Part shown: piece after piece, positions 8,946 through 18,484 of the stretch
Numbering within the stretch: position 1 is the stretch's first letter
Layout: each line of letters begins with the position of its first letter
Made by a program: the position numbers and the translations under genes
The notes under the pieces: generated by a model
Seen by the model: only the letters and a program-made list of their open reading frames with translations
Told to the model about the DNA's origin: nothing
Database searches by the model: none
From: JAIPAN01 sp040403555
GTDB taxonomy: Bacteria; Bacteroidota; Bacteroidia; Sphingobacteriales; Sphingobacteriaceae
Direction: 5' to 3'
Assembly: GCA_040403555.1 (NCBI GenBank)
Contig: JBBAKN010000001.1
Location: 248,001-312,000, forward strand
DNA length: 64,000 nt

Positions 8946-10058
8946 ATGAATATTGGGTTTGAGGCTAAACGAGTATTTCACAATACTACCGGACTAGGTA
9001 ATTATAGCCGAGATTTGGTGCGCATACTACATCGATATTGTCCTCAAAATCGCTATTTTTTATACAATCCTAAACCCTCAAAAAAGAAGCTATTCGAATC
9101 GCTGGGAGCTGAGGTGATAGAAAAAAGACCTTTGGGTGCGTTTTACTCCTTCTTTTCCAATCTATGGCGGCGTTTTGGCATCATCAACGATTTAAAGAGA
9201 GACCATATTGATGTGTTTCATGGTTTGTCGGGTGAATTGCCTGTTGGACTCGAAAAAGCGGGAACTAAAAGCGTAGTAACCATACACGATGTATTGTTCT
9301 TACGGTACCCAGAGTTTTACTCATTTATAGATCGGAACATTTATTACCGCAAGTTTAAACATGCGGCCGAGGCAGCGGATACGGTGATTGCCATTAGCGA
9401 ACAAACCAAAAGAGATATTGTACAGTATTTAGGCATACCCGAAAATAAAATCAGCGTGGTATACCAGGGTTGTCACCAAGCCTTTAAAGAAAGTTATACA
9501 GCGGCCAAGAAAACAGCCCTTATAAAAAAATACCAGCTGCCCAAGCAATTTATTTTAAACGTAGGCACCATAGAAGCCCGCAAAAATATTCTTGTTGCGG
9601 TAAAAGCTCTAAAAAATATAGATACCACTTTGGTCATTGTTGGACGAAAAACGGCTTATACTAAAGAAATTTCAACGTTTATTAAACAAAACAAGCTCGA
9701 ACAAAAAGTAATTTTCTTAGAAGGATTATCTCCTGAGGAGTTGGCTATACTTTACCAATTGGCCGATTTATTTATTTACCCTTCCTTGTTCGAGGGATTT
9801 GGCATTCCCATTATTGAAGCCCTGTTTTCCAAAACTCCGGTAATTACGTCTATCGGTAGTTGCTTTCCGGAAGCAGGAGGGCCAAGTACCTGCTACATCA
9901 ACCCAACTAGTGTTGACGAAGTTGCCAAAGCCATTTGCAAAATTTTAGATGACAAGGTATTACAACAGAAAATGACGAACGATGGCTTTAAGTATGTACA
10001 AAAATTTACCGATGAAACCATTGCAAAAAACATAATAAAAATATACCAAGCCCTCTAA
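8946..10058 (+). CDS. Glycosyltransferase family 4 (GT-B fold)
   Basis: Retaining GT-B glycosyltransferase. The N-terminal acceptor domain contains LGNYSRDLV and the conserved SVVTIHDVLFL. The C-terminal nucleotide-sugar domain (about 180-360) has NVGTIEARKN, IVGRKTAY, and the EX7E motif in EGFGIPIIE (about 281-289). No membrane segment is evident, so it probably acts on the cytoplasmic face on a lipid-linked or cell-surface glycan. Nine bases separate it from dapD and five from the next gene. No polysaccharide cluster surrounds it, so the substrate is unknown. Confidence 0.85.
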   Translation: MNIGFEAKRVFHNTTGLGNYSRDLVRILHRYCPQNRYFLYNPKPSKKKLFESLGAEVIEKRPLGAFYSFFSNLWRRFGIINDLKRDHIDVFHGLSGELPVGLEKAGTKSVVTIHDVLFLRYPEFYSFIDRNIYYRKFKHAAEAADTVIAISEQTKRDIVQYLGIPENKISVVYQGCHQAFKESYTAAKKTALIKKYQLPKQFILNVGTIEARKNILVAVKALKNIDTTLVIVGRKTAYTKEISTFIKQNKLEQKVIFLEGLSPEELAILYQLADLFIYPSLFEGFGIPIIEALFSKTPVITSIGSCFPEAGGPSTCYINPTSVDEVAKAICKILDDKVLQQKMTNDGFKYVQKFTDETIAKNIIKIYQAL

Positions 10059-10063
10059 TAGCC

Positions 10064-10627
10064 ATGAAAAACGAACTAGAAAAAGCATTAGAAGTATTAA
10101 AAGCTGGCGGCTTAATCTTATACCCTACCGATACCATTTGGGGTATTGGTAGCGATGCTACCAATGAAGAGGCGGTACAAAAAATAATGACCTTAAAAGG
10201 GCGCTCCGCCTCAAAAAGCCTCATTGTATTGCTAGACAATGAAAATAAATTGGCCAGCTACGTTCGCGAAATACCCGATGTAGCCTACGATTTAATAGAA
10301 TTTGCCGAACATCCGCTAACCATTGTTTACTCCAACGCAAAAACCCTTGCCCCAAGCGTAATTAACGAGGATGGCAGCGTAGGCATTCGTATTGTGAAAC
10401 ACACATTCTGCCACCAACTTATCCAACGCTTTCGTCTACCTATCGTGTCTACTTCGGCCAATATTAGTGGGCAAGCAGCACCAAAAAATTTCAACGAAGT
10501 ATCACAAGAAATTATTGATGGTGTAGATTATGTGGTAAATTTGGAACAAGGGACATTAGAAGAGAAAACACCCTCAACTATTATGAAACTAAGCCCCGAT
10601 GGGCTCTTTACATTTATTAGAAGATAA
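10064..10627 (+). CDS. L-threonylcarbamoyladenylate synthase (Sua5/YrdC)
   Basis: Makes threonylcarbamoyl-AMP from threonine, bicarbonate and ATP, the first step of the t6A37 tRNA modification. The YrdC fold is seen from GGLILYPTDTIWGIG (about 15-29) through KGRSASKSLIVLL (about 46-58) and STSANISGQ (about 130). At 187 aa it is the short, single-domain type without the C-terminal Sua5 domain. It lies 5 bp after the glycosyltransferase and upstream of another tRNA-processing gene (cca). Confidence 0.9.
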   Translation: MKNELEKALEVLKAGGLILYPTDTIWGIGSDATNEEAVQKIMTLKGRSASKSLIVLLDNENKLASYVREIPDVAYDLIEFAEHPLTIVYSNAKTLAPSVINEDGSVGIRIVKHTFCHQLIQRFRLPIVSTSANISGQAAPKNFNEVSQEIIDGVDYVVNLEQGTLEEKTPSTIMKLSPDGLFTFIRR

Positions 10628-10633
10628 GGACTA

Positions 10634-10641
10634 CATTTGGC
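10634..10641 (+). promoter_or_regulatory. TAnnTTTG -7 element for cca
   Basis: TACATTTG lies just after the Sua5-type stop codon, 43 nt before the cca ATG. Confidence 0.5.
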
Positions 10642-10684
10642 GTTCTTTAAAGAATTTGTCCACAGGATATGTTCTTAAATTACC

Positions 10685-12097
10685 ATGAAAAAACACCTCA
10701 AACACCCCATTTTTAAACAATTAAGTACACTAGCCAAACAATCGGGCGTAGAAGCGTATGTAATTGGAGGCTATGTACGTGATATTTTCTTGGACCGCCC
10801 TTCTAAAGATCTCGATATTTTAGTAATTGGACAGGGCATTACTTTTGCCGAAGAAGTTGGTAAACAGCTGAAATGCAAAGTATCGGTGTTTAAGAATTTT
10901 GGCACTGCTATGTTGCGCTATCAAAATTTAGAGATTGAATTTGTAGGTGCTCGTAAAGAATCCTATCGATGGGATTCTAGAAAACCCATTGTAGAAAATG
11001 GCACGTTAGAAGATGACCAACTACGCCGAGATTTTACCATTAATGCTTTAGCTATTAGCTTAAATGAAGCAAATTTTGGCGAATTATTAGACCCATTTGG
11101 TGGCTTAGCCGATTTACAACAAAAACTAATCCGCACTCCGCAAAATCCTCTGGAAACATTTTCTGATGACCCATTACGCATGATGCGGGCAATCCGATTT
11201 GCTAGCCAGCTTAATTTTAGTATAGACGATGCTGCACTATCAGCTATAAAAACCCAAGTGGAACGTATGCGCATTGTATCGCAAGAGCGCATTACGGACG
11301 AGCTAAACAAAATCATTTTATCGCCCACCCCTTCTATCGGCTTTAATTATTTATTTGATACCGACTTATTAGGACTAATATTTCCACAAATGGCAGCCCT
11401 ACACGGAGTAGAAACCATTAACGGAAAAACGCATAAAGATAATTTTTACCATACCCTACAGGTATTAGACAATATTACTGATTATACTGAGGACCTATGG
11501 TTGCGCTGGGCAGCAATTTTACACGATATTGCAAAGCCACCTACCAAACGTTTCGACCCAAAACACGGATGGACCTTTCATGGCCATGAAGATAAAGGCG
11601 CACGCATGGTACCCAAATTATTTGCCCAATTGAAATTGCCACAAAACGATAAGATGAAATTTGTACAAAAATTAGTGCAACTTCACCTTCGACCTATTGT
11701 ATTGGCACAAGAAAAGGTAACCGACTCGGCTGTAAGGCGTTTATTGGTTGATGCTGGAGAAGATATTGATGCCCTGATGTTGCTTTGCCATGCCGATGTA
11801 ACCACTAAAAATGAATACAAACTCAAAAAATATCGTCAAAATTTTGAGCATGTAAAACTCAAATTAAAAGACGTTGAAGAACGAGATTCGCTACGAAATT
11901 GGCAACCACCTGTAAGTGGTAGCGACATTATGCACACCTTCAATTTAAAGGAAGGCAAGGAGGTTGGTGTTCTGAAAAATCAAATTAGGGAGGCCATTTT
12001 AGAAGGAGAAATACGAAACTCTAGAGACGAAGCATTAGTGTATATGCGAAAAAAAGGTACAGAACTTGGTTTAAATGTTGTAAACACACTAACATAA
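10685..12097 (+). CDS. cca: CCA tRNA nucleotidyltransferase with HD domain
   Basis: Adds or repairs the 3'-terminal CCA of tRNAs. The class II polymerase-beta head has GGYVRD (about 24-29) and the DLDIL metal-binding aspartates (about 38-42). An RRDFTINA motif (about 112) is followed by the neck domain. A C-terminal HD domain (about 255-380) contains WAAILHDIAKP, which in this family gives phosphohydrolase activity. The need fits the window: most tRNA genes here do not encode CCA. Confidence 0.93.
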   Translation: MKKHLKHPIFKQLSTLAKQSGVEAYVIGGYVRDIFLDRPSKDLDILVIGQGITFAEEVGKQLKCKVSVFKNFGTAMLRYQNLEIEFVGARKESYRWDSRKPIVENGTLEDDQLRRDFTINALAISLNEANFGELLDPFGGLADLQQKLIRTPQNPLETFSDDPLRMMRAIRFASQLNFSIDDAALSAIKTQVERMRIVSQERITDELNKIILSPTPSIGFNYLFDTDLLGLIFPQMAALHGVETINGKTHKDNFYHTLQVLDNITDYTEDLWLRWAAILHDIAKPPTKRFDPKHGWTFHGHEDKGARMVPKLFAQLKLPQNDKMKFVQKLVQLHLRPIVLAQEKVTDSAVRRLLVDAGEDIDALMLLCHADVTTKNEYKLKKYRQNFEHVKLKLKDVEERDSLRNWQPPVSGSDIMHTFNLKEGKEVGVLKNQIREAILEGEIRNSRDEALVYMRKKGTELGLNVVNTLT

Positions 12098-12133
12098 GCG
12101 TGCAAAATTTTCCTGAATTCGCTACGTTATTAT

Positions 12134-12141
12134 TAATTTTG
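12134..12141 (+). promoter_or_regulatory. TAnnTTTG -7 element upstream of the pRiA4b ORF-3-like gene
   Basis: TAATTTTG lies 21 nt before the ATG at 12163 and matches the -7 consensus. Confidence 0.5.
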
Positions 12142-12162
12142 AGTAAGCAATACGAATAACTA

Positions 12163-12816
12163 ATGGCTATATACAGATTTAAGATTTCTTTTGAAGATTA
12201 TGATGAAGTTGAACGAGAAATCGATATCAAATCGACTCAAACTTTTGAAGACTTACACCATGCACTTCACCGTAGTACAGGCTACCCTGCAGCGGTTTCA
12301 TCGTCTTTTTATGTAAGCAACGACTATTGGATTAAAGGTCAAGAAATTGTTTTTTTACCTTCAGAAAAAAAGATTGAACAAGGTATTTCCTTAATGGATA
12401 AATCCAGACTGAGTAATTTTATAGATGATCCTCATCAGAAATTTTATTATACCTACAATTTTGAACGTCCCTTTGATTTTCATGTACAATTGATAAAAAT
12501 TATACTCGATGAAGAAACTGGCAGAGAATATCCCTATACCTTCCGGAGTATGGGAGAAGCTCCTAAAATACCTGGTTCGGTAGTAGTGCCCGGCAGCAGT
12601 GCCGTCACTTCTAGCAAAAGGATAGATTTTTTAGATGAGCTAGAATTTGACCCGAGCAACCTAGAAGATGTAGACGAATTAGACTTAAACTTAGATACCG
12701 AAATTTCAACCGCTGGAAGTGCTAACATGGAGCAAGATGAAGTAGAGACGGAAGAGGAAAATGAGTTTATGGATGATTTTTCAGACAACGAAAACTACGA
12801 TAACGACGAGTATTAA
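12163..12816 (+). CDS. Plasmid pRiA4b ORF-3-like (IS1096 TnpR-type) family protein with acidic tail
   Basis: Residues 1-130 resemble the pRiA4b ORF-3 / IS1096-passenger fold, a small alpha/beta domain of unknown role (start YRFKISFEDYDEVERE, then FEDLHHALHRSTGYP). Despite the family name, nothing here indicates a transposon: no inverted repeats or transposase. The last 60 residues are strongly acidic (runs such as ETEEENEFMDDFSDNE) and probably disordered. It ends 2 bp before the TTG start of miaA, so the two genes are probably co-transcribed. Function unknown. Confidence 0.65.
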   Translation: MAIYRFKISFEDYDEVEREIDIKSTQTFEDLHHALHRSTGYPAAVSSSFYVSNDYWIKGQEIVFLPSEKKIEQGISLMDKSRLSNFIDDPHQKFYYTYNFERPFDFHVQLIKIILDEETGREYPYTFRSMGEAPKIPGSVVVPGSSAVTSSKRIDFLDELEFDPSNLEDVDELDLNLDTEISTAGSANMEQDEVETEEENEFMDDFSDNENYDNDEY

Positions 12817-12818
12817 TC

Positions 12819-13727
12819 TTGAAAAAGACCCTATTGGTATGTATTGTTGGGCCAACAGCTATTGGAAAAACGAATGTTGCCATTGCGCTAGCGCAACAAT
12901 TTACTACCGAAATTGTATCGGCTGATAGCCGCCAATTTTTCAAGGAAATGAGCATTGGTACGGCTAAGCCATTGCCCGGAGAATTAGCCGCCGTTCCTCA
13001 TCACTTCATTAATTCGCATAGCATTACCGAACCTTTTTCAGTTGGCGATTTTGAGAAAGCCGGACTTTTAGTTCTGGAAAAATTATTTGAAAAACATTCC
13101 ATTGTATTTTTAGTGGGTGGCTCTGGGCTTTATGTGCAAGCCATTACCCAAGGGTTTGACAACTTACCCAAAGCACCTCCCGAACTTAGAGCTGAGCTAA
13201 ACAAACAGCTAACCGAGGAAGGTATTGAAAGTTTACAAAAGCGTTTAGAAGTGCTTGACCTGACATATTATGCTGAAGTGGACACCAGTAATCCCCAACG
13301 ACTAATACGAGCACTGGAAGTCTGTATTGGCACAGGGAAGCCTTTTTCGGCATACCATACTCATGCTGCAACCGAACGGCCCTTTGAGGTGCTAACCATT
13401 GGTTTAAACACCGAACGTTCACAACTCTACACCCAGATTAATAAACGGGTAGACCATATGATGGAGCTAGGTTTACTAGCCGAAGTAGATACACTACTGC
13501 CCTATCGCAATTTAAATGCCTTACAAACGGTAGGCTACCAAGAACTTTTCGATTTTTTTGATGGTACAAAATCACTAGATAAAGCCGTGGAAGAAATTAA
13601 ACAAAATACACGCCGCTTTGCCAAAAGACAACTAACCTGGTTCAGAAAAAATACCGAGACCCATTGGTTTGAACCTCAACAGCTACCAGAAATTAGCGCT
13701 TTAATCGCCAAAAAACTTAAGAGCTAA
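12819..13727 (+). CDS. miaA: tRNA dimethylallyltransferase
   Basis: Transfers the dimethylallyl group to N6 of A37 in tRNAs reading UNN codons. The P-loop GPTAIGKT (about 10-17), SADSRQF, GGSGLYVQAI (about 100) and a C-terminal RRFAKRQLTWFRK segment are present. The start is a TTG; no ATG or GTG lies between the upstream stop and the P-loop, so TTG is effectively forced. The last four bases (CTAA) also contain the stop of the convergent DUF3467 gene. A tRNA-maturation theme joins it with cca and the Sua5-type gene just upstream. Confidence 0.94.
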   Translation: MKKTLLVCIVGPTAIGKTNVAIALAQQFTTEIVSADSRQFFKEMSIGTAKPLPGELAAVPHHFINSHSITEPFSVGDFEKAGLLVLEKLFEKHSIVFLVGGSGLYVQAITQGFDNLPKAPPELRAELNKQLTEEGIESLQKRLEVLDLTYYAEVDTSNPQRLIRALEVCIGTGKPFSAYHTHAATERPFEVLTIGLNTERSQLYTQINKRVDHMMELGLLAEVDTLLPYRNLNALQTVGYQELFDFFDGTKSLDKAVEEIKQNTRRFAKRQLTWFRKNTETHWFEPQQLPEISALIAKKLKS

Positions 13728-14035
13728 GCCTGTGCCGTTGGGCCACCAAAATTCATGGGGAATGCAGGTGGCTCTTCATTAATCTTGATGTGGCCATTTA
13801 CGGCTTCAAATTTTTCTACATTATCTGCTAAGGCACTTAAAAAACGTTTAGCATGTTCTGGCGTTAATACAATTCTGGATTTTACTTTAGCCTTTGGTAT
13901 GCCGGGCATAACCCGAATAAAATCTAACACAAACTCGGTATTAGAATGGGTAATGATGGCCAAATTAGAATATACGCCTTCAGCAATATCTTCCGTTAAT
14001 TCAATATTTAATTGGTGTTCGTTTTGCTCTTCCAT
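13724..14035 (-). CDS. DUF3467 family protein
   Basis: Small protein (103 aa) of the DUF3467 family; function unknown. The conserved core runs from IAEGVYSNLAIITHSNTEF through DFIRVMPGIPKAKVKSRIVL to PEHAKRFLSALADNVEKFE. No signal peptide or membrane segment is seen. It lies downstream of rpoC on the same strand, beyond a strong terminator, so expression depends on readthrough or an unseen promoter. Its stop codon interlocks with that of miaA. Confidence 0.75.
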   Translation of the reverse strand: MEEQNEHQLNIELTEDIAEGVYSNLAIITHSNTEFVLDFIRVMPGIPKAKVKSRIVLTPEHAKRFLSALADNVEKFEAVNGHIKINEEPPAFPMNFGGPTAQA

Positions 14036-14068
14036 GCCTTAAAAATAAAAAAATTAAATAGAATCCAT

Positions 14069-14100
14069 AAAAAAAGCCTCCCCGAAAACGGGGAGGCTTT
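14069..14100. terminator. Terminator after rpoC
   Basis: A perfect 12-bp stem (AAAGCCTCCCCG against its complement) has an AAAA loop. The T-run lies on the minus-strand exit, closing the rpoBC operon. Confidence 0.9.
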
Positions 14101-14116
14101 AATATTATGAAGATGA

Positions 14117-17100
14117 TTAAACTTCTTCGGTTAATCCTTCTTGTTTAGAAGCTAACAATTTGTCGTATTCTTCTTGTGAACCTACTATAATGCGCTCGTA
14201 GTTACGTAAGCCGGTCCCTGAAGGAATCAAGTGACCTACAATTACGTTTTCTTTTAAGCCCAATAAACGGTCTACTTTTCCGCTGATAGCTGCCTCGTTT
14301 AATACTTTGGTAGTTTCTTGGAAAGATGCTGCCGAGAAGAACGATTTAGTACCTAAGGAAGCACGAGTAATACCTTGTAAGATAGAGCTAGAAGTGGCCG
14401 GAATTGCTTCGCGAACTTCTACTAGTTTAGCATCTTGACGTTTTAAACTCGAATTTTCTTCTCTTAATTTACGTAAGGTTACAATCTGACCAGGTTTTAG
14501 ATTTTGCGAATCACCGGCTTCGGTTATTACACGTTTGTCTAACATACTGTCGTTTTCTTCCATAAAGTCCCAACGATCTACCGCTTCGTTTTCTAAGAAA
14601 CGAGTATCTCCTGGATCTTCGATCCACACTTTCTGCATCATTTGGTGAACAATGGTTTCAAAGTGTTTATCGTTGATTTTTACCCCTTGTAAACGGTAAA
14701 CCTCTTGAATACCATTTACTAAGTATTCTTGAACCGCTGCAGGACCTTTAATGGCTAAGATATCTGCAGGAGAAATAGAACCATCAGATAATGGCATACC
14801 CGCTTTTACAAAGTCGTTATCTTGTACCAAGATGTGTTTAGATAATGGAACTAGATACTTTTTCAATTGACCATCTTTCGATTCAATAGACATTTCTCTG
14901 TTACCACGTTTCACACCACCTAAGGTTACCACACCATCAATTTCGGTTACAACAGCCGGGTTAGATGGGTTACGTGCTTCAAATAATTCGGTTACACGTG
15001 GTAAACCACCGGTAATATCTCGGGTTTTTCCGGTTGAACGTGGAATTTTTACCAAGATTTGGCCAGTTTTAACTTCTTCGCCTTCATCAATTGCAATATG
15101 GGCACCTACCGGAATGTTGTATCCTCTCAATAGATTTCCTTTTTTATCAGTTACTTGAATAGACGGGTTTTTCGTTTTATCACGAGTATCAATAATTACT
15201 TTCTCACGGTGACCGGTTTGCTCATCCGATTCTTCACGGAAGGTAATACCTTCTATAATAGCATCGAATGCAATTTTACCAGCTAATTCTGAAATGATTA
15301 CCGCATTGTATGGATCCCATGAACAAATACGATCGCCTTTTTTCAATTTAGCACCTTCTTTTACAAATAAGTGTGCACCGTATGGAATGTTATTACTTAC
15401 AATTACTTTATTAGTACCTGGTTCTACGATACGGAATTCGCCTGAACGACCCAATACCACCTCTACCTTGCCTTCTTCAGTATCTAAGCTTACGGTTCTA
15501 ATGTTTTCGAACTCAATAACACCTTCAAACTTGGCGTTAATTTGAGATTCGGCCGCAATGTTAGAGGCCGTACCACCCACGTGGAATGTACGTAACGTTA
15601 ATTGTGTACCCGGCTCACCAATAGACTGTGCTGCAATTACACCCACTGCCTCACCCATTTGTACACGTTTACCAGTTGAAAGGTTACGTCCGTAGCAAAG
15701 GGCACATACACCACGTTTGCTTTCGCAAGTTAATACCGAACGAATTTCGATACCTTCTAGTGGTGAATTTTCGATATTTTGACCAATTTCCTCGGTAATA
15801 TCTTGGCCGGCAGAAACTAATAATTCGCCAGTTAATGGGTTGCTTACATCGTGTAAAGAGGTACGACCCAAAATACGATCGTATAATGGTTCTACAATAT
15901 CCTCATTATCTTTTAAAGCTGTAGTATACATACCTCTTAAGGTTCCGCAATCTACATCGCCAACAATCATATCTTGGGCAACATCATGTAAACGACGAGT
16001 TAAGTAACCCGCATCCGCCGTTTTTAATGCCGTATCGGCCAAACCTTTACGGGCACCGTGGGTAGAGATAAAGTACTCTAATACCGATAAACCTTCTTTA
16101 AAGTTTGACAAGATTGGGTTTTCAATAATTTCACCACCTGAACCTGATTTTTGAGGTTTTGCCATCAATCCACGCATACCGCAAAGCTGACGAATCTGCT
16201 CTTTAGAACCACGTGCACCAGAATCTAACATCATGTAAACCGAGTTAAATCCTTGGTTATCGTTAGACAAAACATCCATTACGTTTGCCGTTAAACGGTT
16301 GTTAATACGTGTCCAGATATCGATAATTTGGTTATAACGTTCGTTATTGGTAATGAATCCCATGTTGTAGTTATTCATTACTTCTTCTACTTCTTTGGTA
16401 GCCTTTTCAATCAGTTGTACTTTCTCGGCAGGGATATTAATATCTTGTAGGTTGAATGACAAGCCTCCTTGGAAAGCCATTTTGAAACCTAATTCTTTGA
16501 TTTCATCTAAGAATTGTGCTGCACGAGCCATACCCGTGTTTTTAACTACTTCACCAATAATATCACGTAATGATTTTTTAGTTAGTAGTTCGTTGATATA
16601 GCCTACTTCTGATGGTACCATTTGGTTAAATAGTACACGACCAACCGTAGTTTCAATTAATTTATTTACAATCGTTCCATCTGCTTCTTTCACATTGGCT
16701 TTCACCTTAATAAATGCATGCAGATCTATTTGTTTCTCGTTGTAAGCAATAATTACCTCTTCGGCTGAGTAGAATGACAAGTCTTGGCCTTTCACCACAC
16801 GGCCTTCGTCTGTTTTACGGCCTTTAGTGGTATAGTATAAGCCCAACACCATATCCTGTGAAGGAACGGTAATTGGCGTACCATTTGCCGGGTTCAAGAT
16901 ATTGTGCGAAGCCAACATCAACATTTGGGCTTCCAAAATTGCGGCATTACCTAAAGGTAAATGCACAGCCATCTGGTCACCATCAAAATCGGCGTTAAAA
17001 GCCGTACACACTAATGGGTGCAGTTGAATGGCCTTACCTTCTACTAATTTTGGTTGGAAAGCCTGAATACCTAAACGGTGTAAGGTTGGAGCACGGTTTA

Positions 17101-18409
17101 ACAATACCGGGTGACCTTTTAATACATTTTCTAAAATATCCCAAACAATTGGATCTTTACGATCAACAATCTTTTTAGCTGATTTTACGGTTTTAACCAC
17201 ACCTCTTTCGATCATCTTGCGAATAACGAATGGTTTGTATAACTCAGCGGCCATATCTTTTGGTAAACCACACTCATGCAATTTCAAGTTCGGGCCTACA
17301 ACAATTACCGAACGTGCAGAATAATCGACACGTTTACCTAGTAAGTTTTGACGGAAACGACCTTGTTTACCTTTTAAAATATCTGAAAGTGATTTTAACG
17401 CACGATTACCTTCGGTTTTAACGGCGTTTACTTTACGTGAGTTATCAAATAACGAATCTACAGCTTCCTGTAACATACGTTTTTCGTTACGTAGAATTAC
17501 TTCCGGCGCTTTAATCTCGATTAATCGTTTTAAACGGTTGTTACGGATAATTACACGACGGTATAAATCATTTAAATCTGATGTGGCAAAACGACCACCT
17601 TCTAGAGGCACCAAAGGGCGTAATTCTGGTGGAATTACCGGAACGATTTTAATAATCATCCACTCCGGACGGTTTACAATATGATCATTCGCACTACGGA
17701 ACGATTCAACCACGTGTAAGCGTTTTAGGGCTTCGTTTTTACGTTGTTGTGAAGTTTCGGTAGCAGCTTGGTGACGTAAGTCGTATGATAATTGATCTAG
17801 ATCTAAACGGCTTAATAGGTCAACCAAAGCTTCGGCACCCATTTTAGCCACAAATTTCTGTGGATCTTTATCGTCTAAATATTGGTTTTCTTTTGGTAAG
17901 GTATCCAATATATCCAAGTACTCTTCTTCGCTTAAGAAATCCATTTTCAGAATTCCATCGGCTTCTTTAATACCTGGCTGAATAACCACATAGCGCTCGT
18001 AGTAAATAATTAAATCGAGTTTTTTAGTAGGCAAGCCTAATAAATAACCAATTTTATTTGGCAACGAACGGAAGTACCAGATGTGTGCTACAGGAACCAC
18101 CAAATTGATGTGTCCCATACGCTCACGACGTACTTTTTTCTCGGTTACTTCTACACCGCAACGGTCGCATACAATTCCTTTGTAACGGATACGTTTGTAT
18201 TTCCCGCAATGACATTCGAAATCTTTCACTGGGCCAAAAATGCGTTCGCAGAACAAACCATCACGTTCCGGTTTGTAGGTACGGTAGTTAATGGTTTCTG
18301 GCTTTAACACTTCGCCGCTTGAACGCTCCAAAATTGACTCTGGAGAGGCCAAACTGATAGTAACTTGGGTAAAGTTACTTTTGATTTTATTATCTTTTTT
18401 GTAAGACAT
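14117..18409 (-). CDS. rpoC: RNA polymerase subunit beta'
   Basis: Catalytic subunit of RNA polymerase. The N-terminal zinc ribbon (CHCGKYKRIRYKGIVCDRCG, about 66-85) and the active-site motif NADFDGDQMAVHLPL with its three aspartates (about 470) are visible. The bridge helix/trigger loop region (ARGSKEQIRQLCGMRG) and the second zinc site (CESKRGVCALCYGR) are also present. At 1430 aa it has the size usual in Bacteroidota. It lies 75 bp after rpoB, and that gap is largely one palindrome. A strong terminator follows. Confidence 0.98.
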   Translation of the reverse strand: MSYKKDNKIKSNFTQVTISLASPESILERSSGEVLKPETINYRTYKPERDGLFCERIFGPVKDFECHCGKYKRIRYKGIVCDRCGVEVTEKKVRRERMGHINLVVPVAHIWYFRSLPNKIGYLLGLPTKKLDLIIYYERYVVIQPGIKEADGILKMDFLSEEEYLDILDTLPKENQYLDDKDPQKFVAKMGAEALVDLLSRLDLDQLSYDLRHQAATETSQQRKNEALKRLHVVESFRSANDHIVNRPEWMIIKIVPVIPPELRPLVPLEGGRFATSDLNDLYRRVIIRNNRLKRLIEIKAPEVILRNEKRMLQEAVDSLFDNSRKVNAVKTEGNRALKSLSDILKGKQGRFRQNLLGKRVDYSARSVIVVGPNLKLHECGLPKDMAAELYKPFVIRKMIERGVVKTVKSAKKIVDRKDPIVWDILENVLKGHPVLLNRAPTLHRLGIQAFQPKLVEGKAIQLHPLVCTAFNADFDGDQMAVHLPLGNAAILEAQMLMLASHNILNPANGTPITVPSQDMVLGLYYTTKGRKTDEGRVVKGQDLSFYSAEEVIIAYNEKQIDLHAFIKVKANVKEADGTIVNKLIETTVGRVLFNQMVPSEVGYINELLTKKSLRDIIGEVVKNTGMARAAQFLDEIKELGFKMAFQGGLSFNLQDINIPAEKVQLIEKATKEVEEVMNNYNMGFITNNERYNQIIDIWTRINNRLTANVMDVLSNDNQGFNSVYMMLDSGARGSKEQIRQLCGMRGLMAKPQKSGSGGEIIENPILSNFKEGLSVLEYFISTHGARKGLADTALKTADAGYLTRRLHDVAQDMIVGDVDCGTLRGMYTTALKDNEDIVEPLYDRILGRTSLHDVSNPLTGELLVSAGQDITEEIGQNIENSPLEGIEIRSVLTCESKRGVCALCYGRNLSTGKRVQMGEAVGVIAAQSIGEPGTQLTLRTFHVGGTASNIAAESQINAKFEGVIEFENIRTVSLDTEEGKVEVVLGRSGEFRIVEPGTNKVIVSNNIPYGAHLFVKEGAKLKKGDRICSWDPYNAVIISELAGKIAFDAIIEGITFREESDEQTGHREKVIIDTRDKTKNPSIQVTDKKGNLLRGYNIPVGAHIAIDEGEEVKTGQILVKIPRSTGKTRDITGGLPRVTELFEARNPSNPAVVTEIDGVVTLGGVKRGNREMSIESKDGQLKKYLVPLSKHILVQDNDFVKAGMPLSDGSISPADILAIKGPAAVQEYLVNGIQEVYRLQGVKINDKHFETIVHQMMQKVWIEDPGDTRFLENEAVDRWDFMEENDSMLDKRVITEAGDSQNLKPGQIVTLRKLREENSSLKRQDAKLVEVREAIPATSSSILQGITRASLGTKSFFSAASFQETTKVLNEAAISGKVDRLLGLKENVIVGHLIPSGTGLRNYERIIVGSQEEYDKLLASKQEGLTEEV

Positions 18410-18429
18410 AGCTCTTTTTTGAGTTGAAT

Positions 18430-18484
18430 GTTGTAGGTTATGAGTTGTAGGATGGGGTACACCCTACAACTCTAAACCTGCAAC
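18430..18484. repeat. 55-bp palindromic element between rpoB and rpoC
   Basis: An inverted repeat directly abuts the rpoB stop codon. The inner arms GAGTTGTAGG and CCTACAACTC pair perfectly over 10 bp. The outer arms GTTGTAGGT and ACCTGCAAC pair over 9 bp with one G-U. The loop is about 10 nt. There is no T-run, so it is not a canonical terminator; it may be a REP-like element or an RNA processing/stability hairpin. Confidence 0.75.

Noticed and set aside
12163..12816. Mobile-element origin suggested by the IS1096/pRiA4b family name
   Set aside because: No transposase, terminal repeats or target duplication nearby; the family name is historical.
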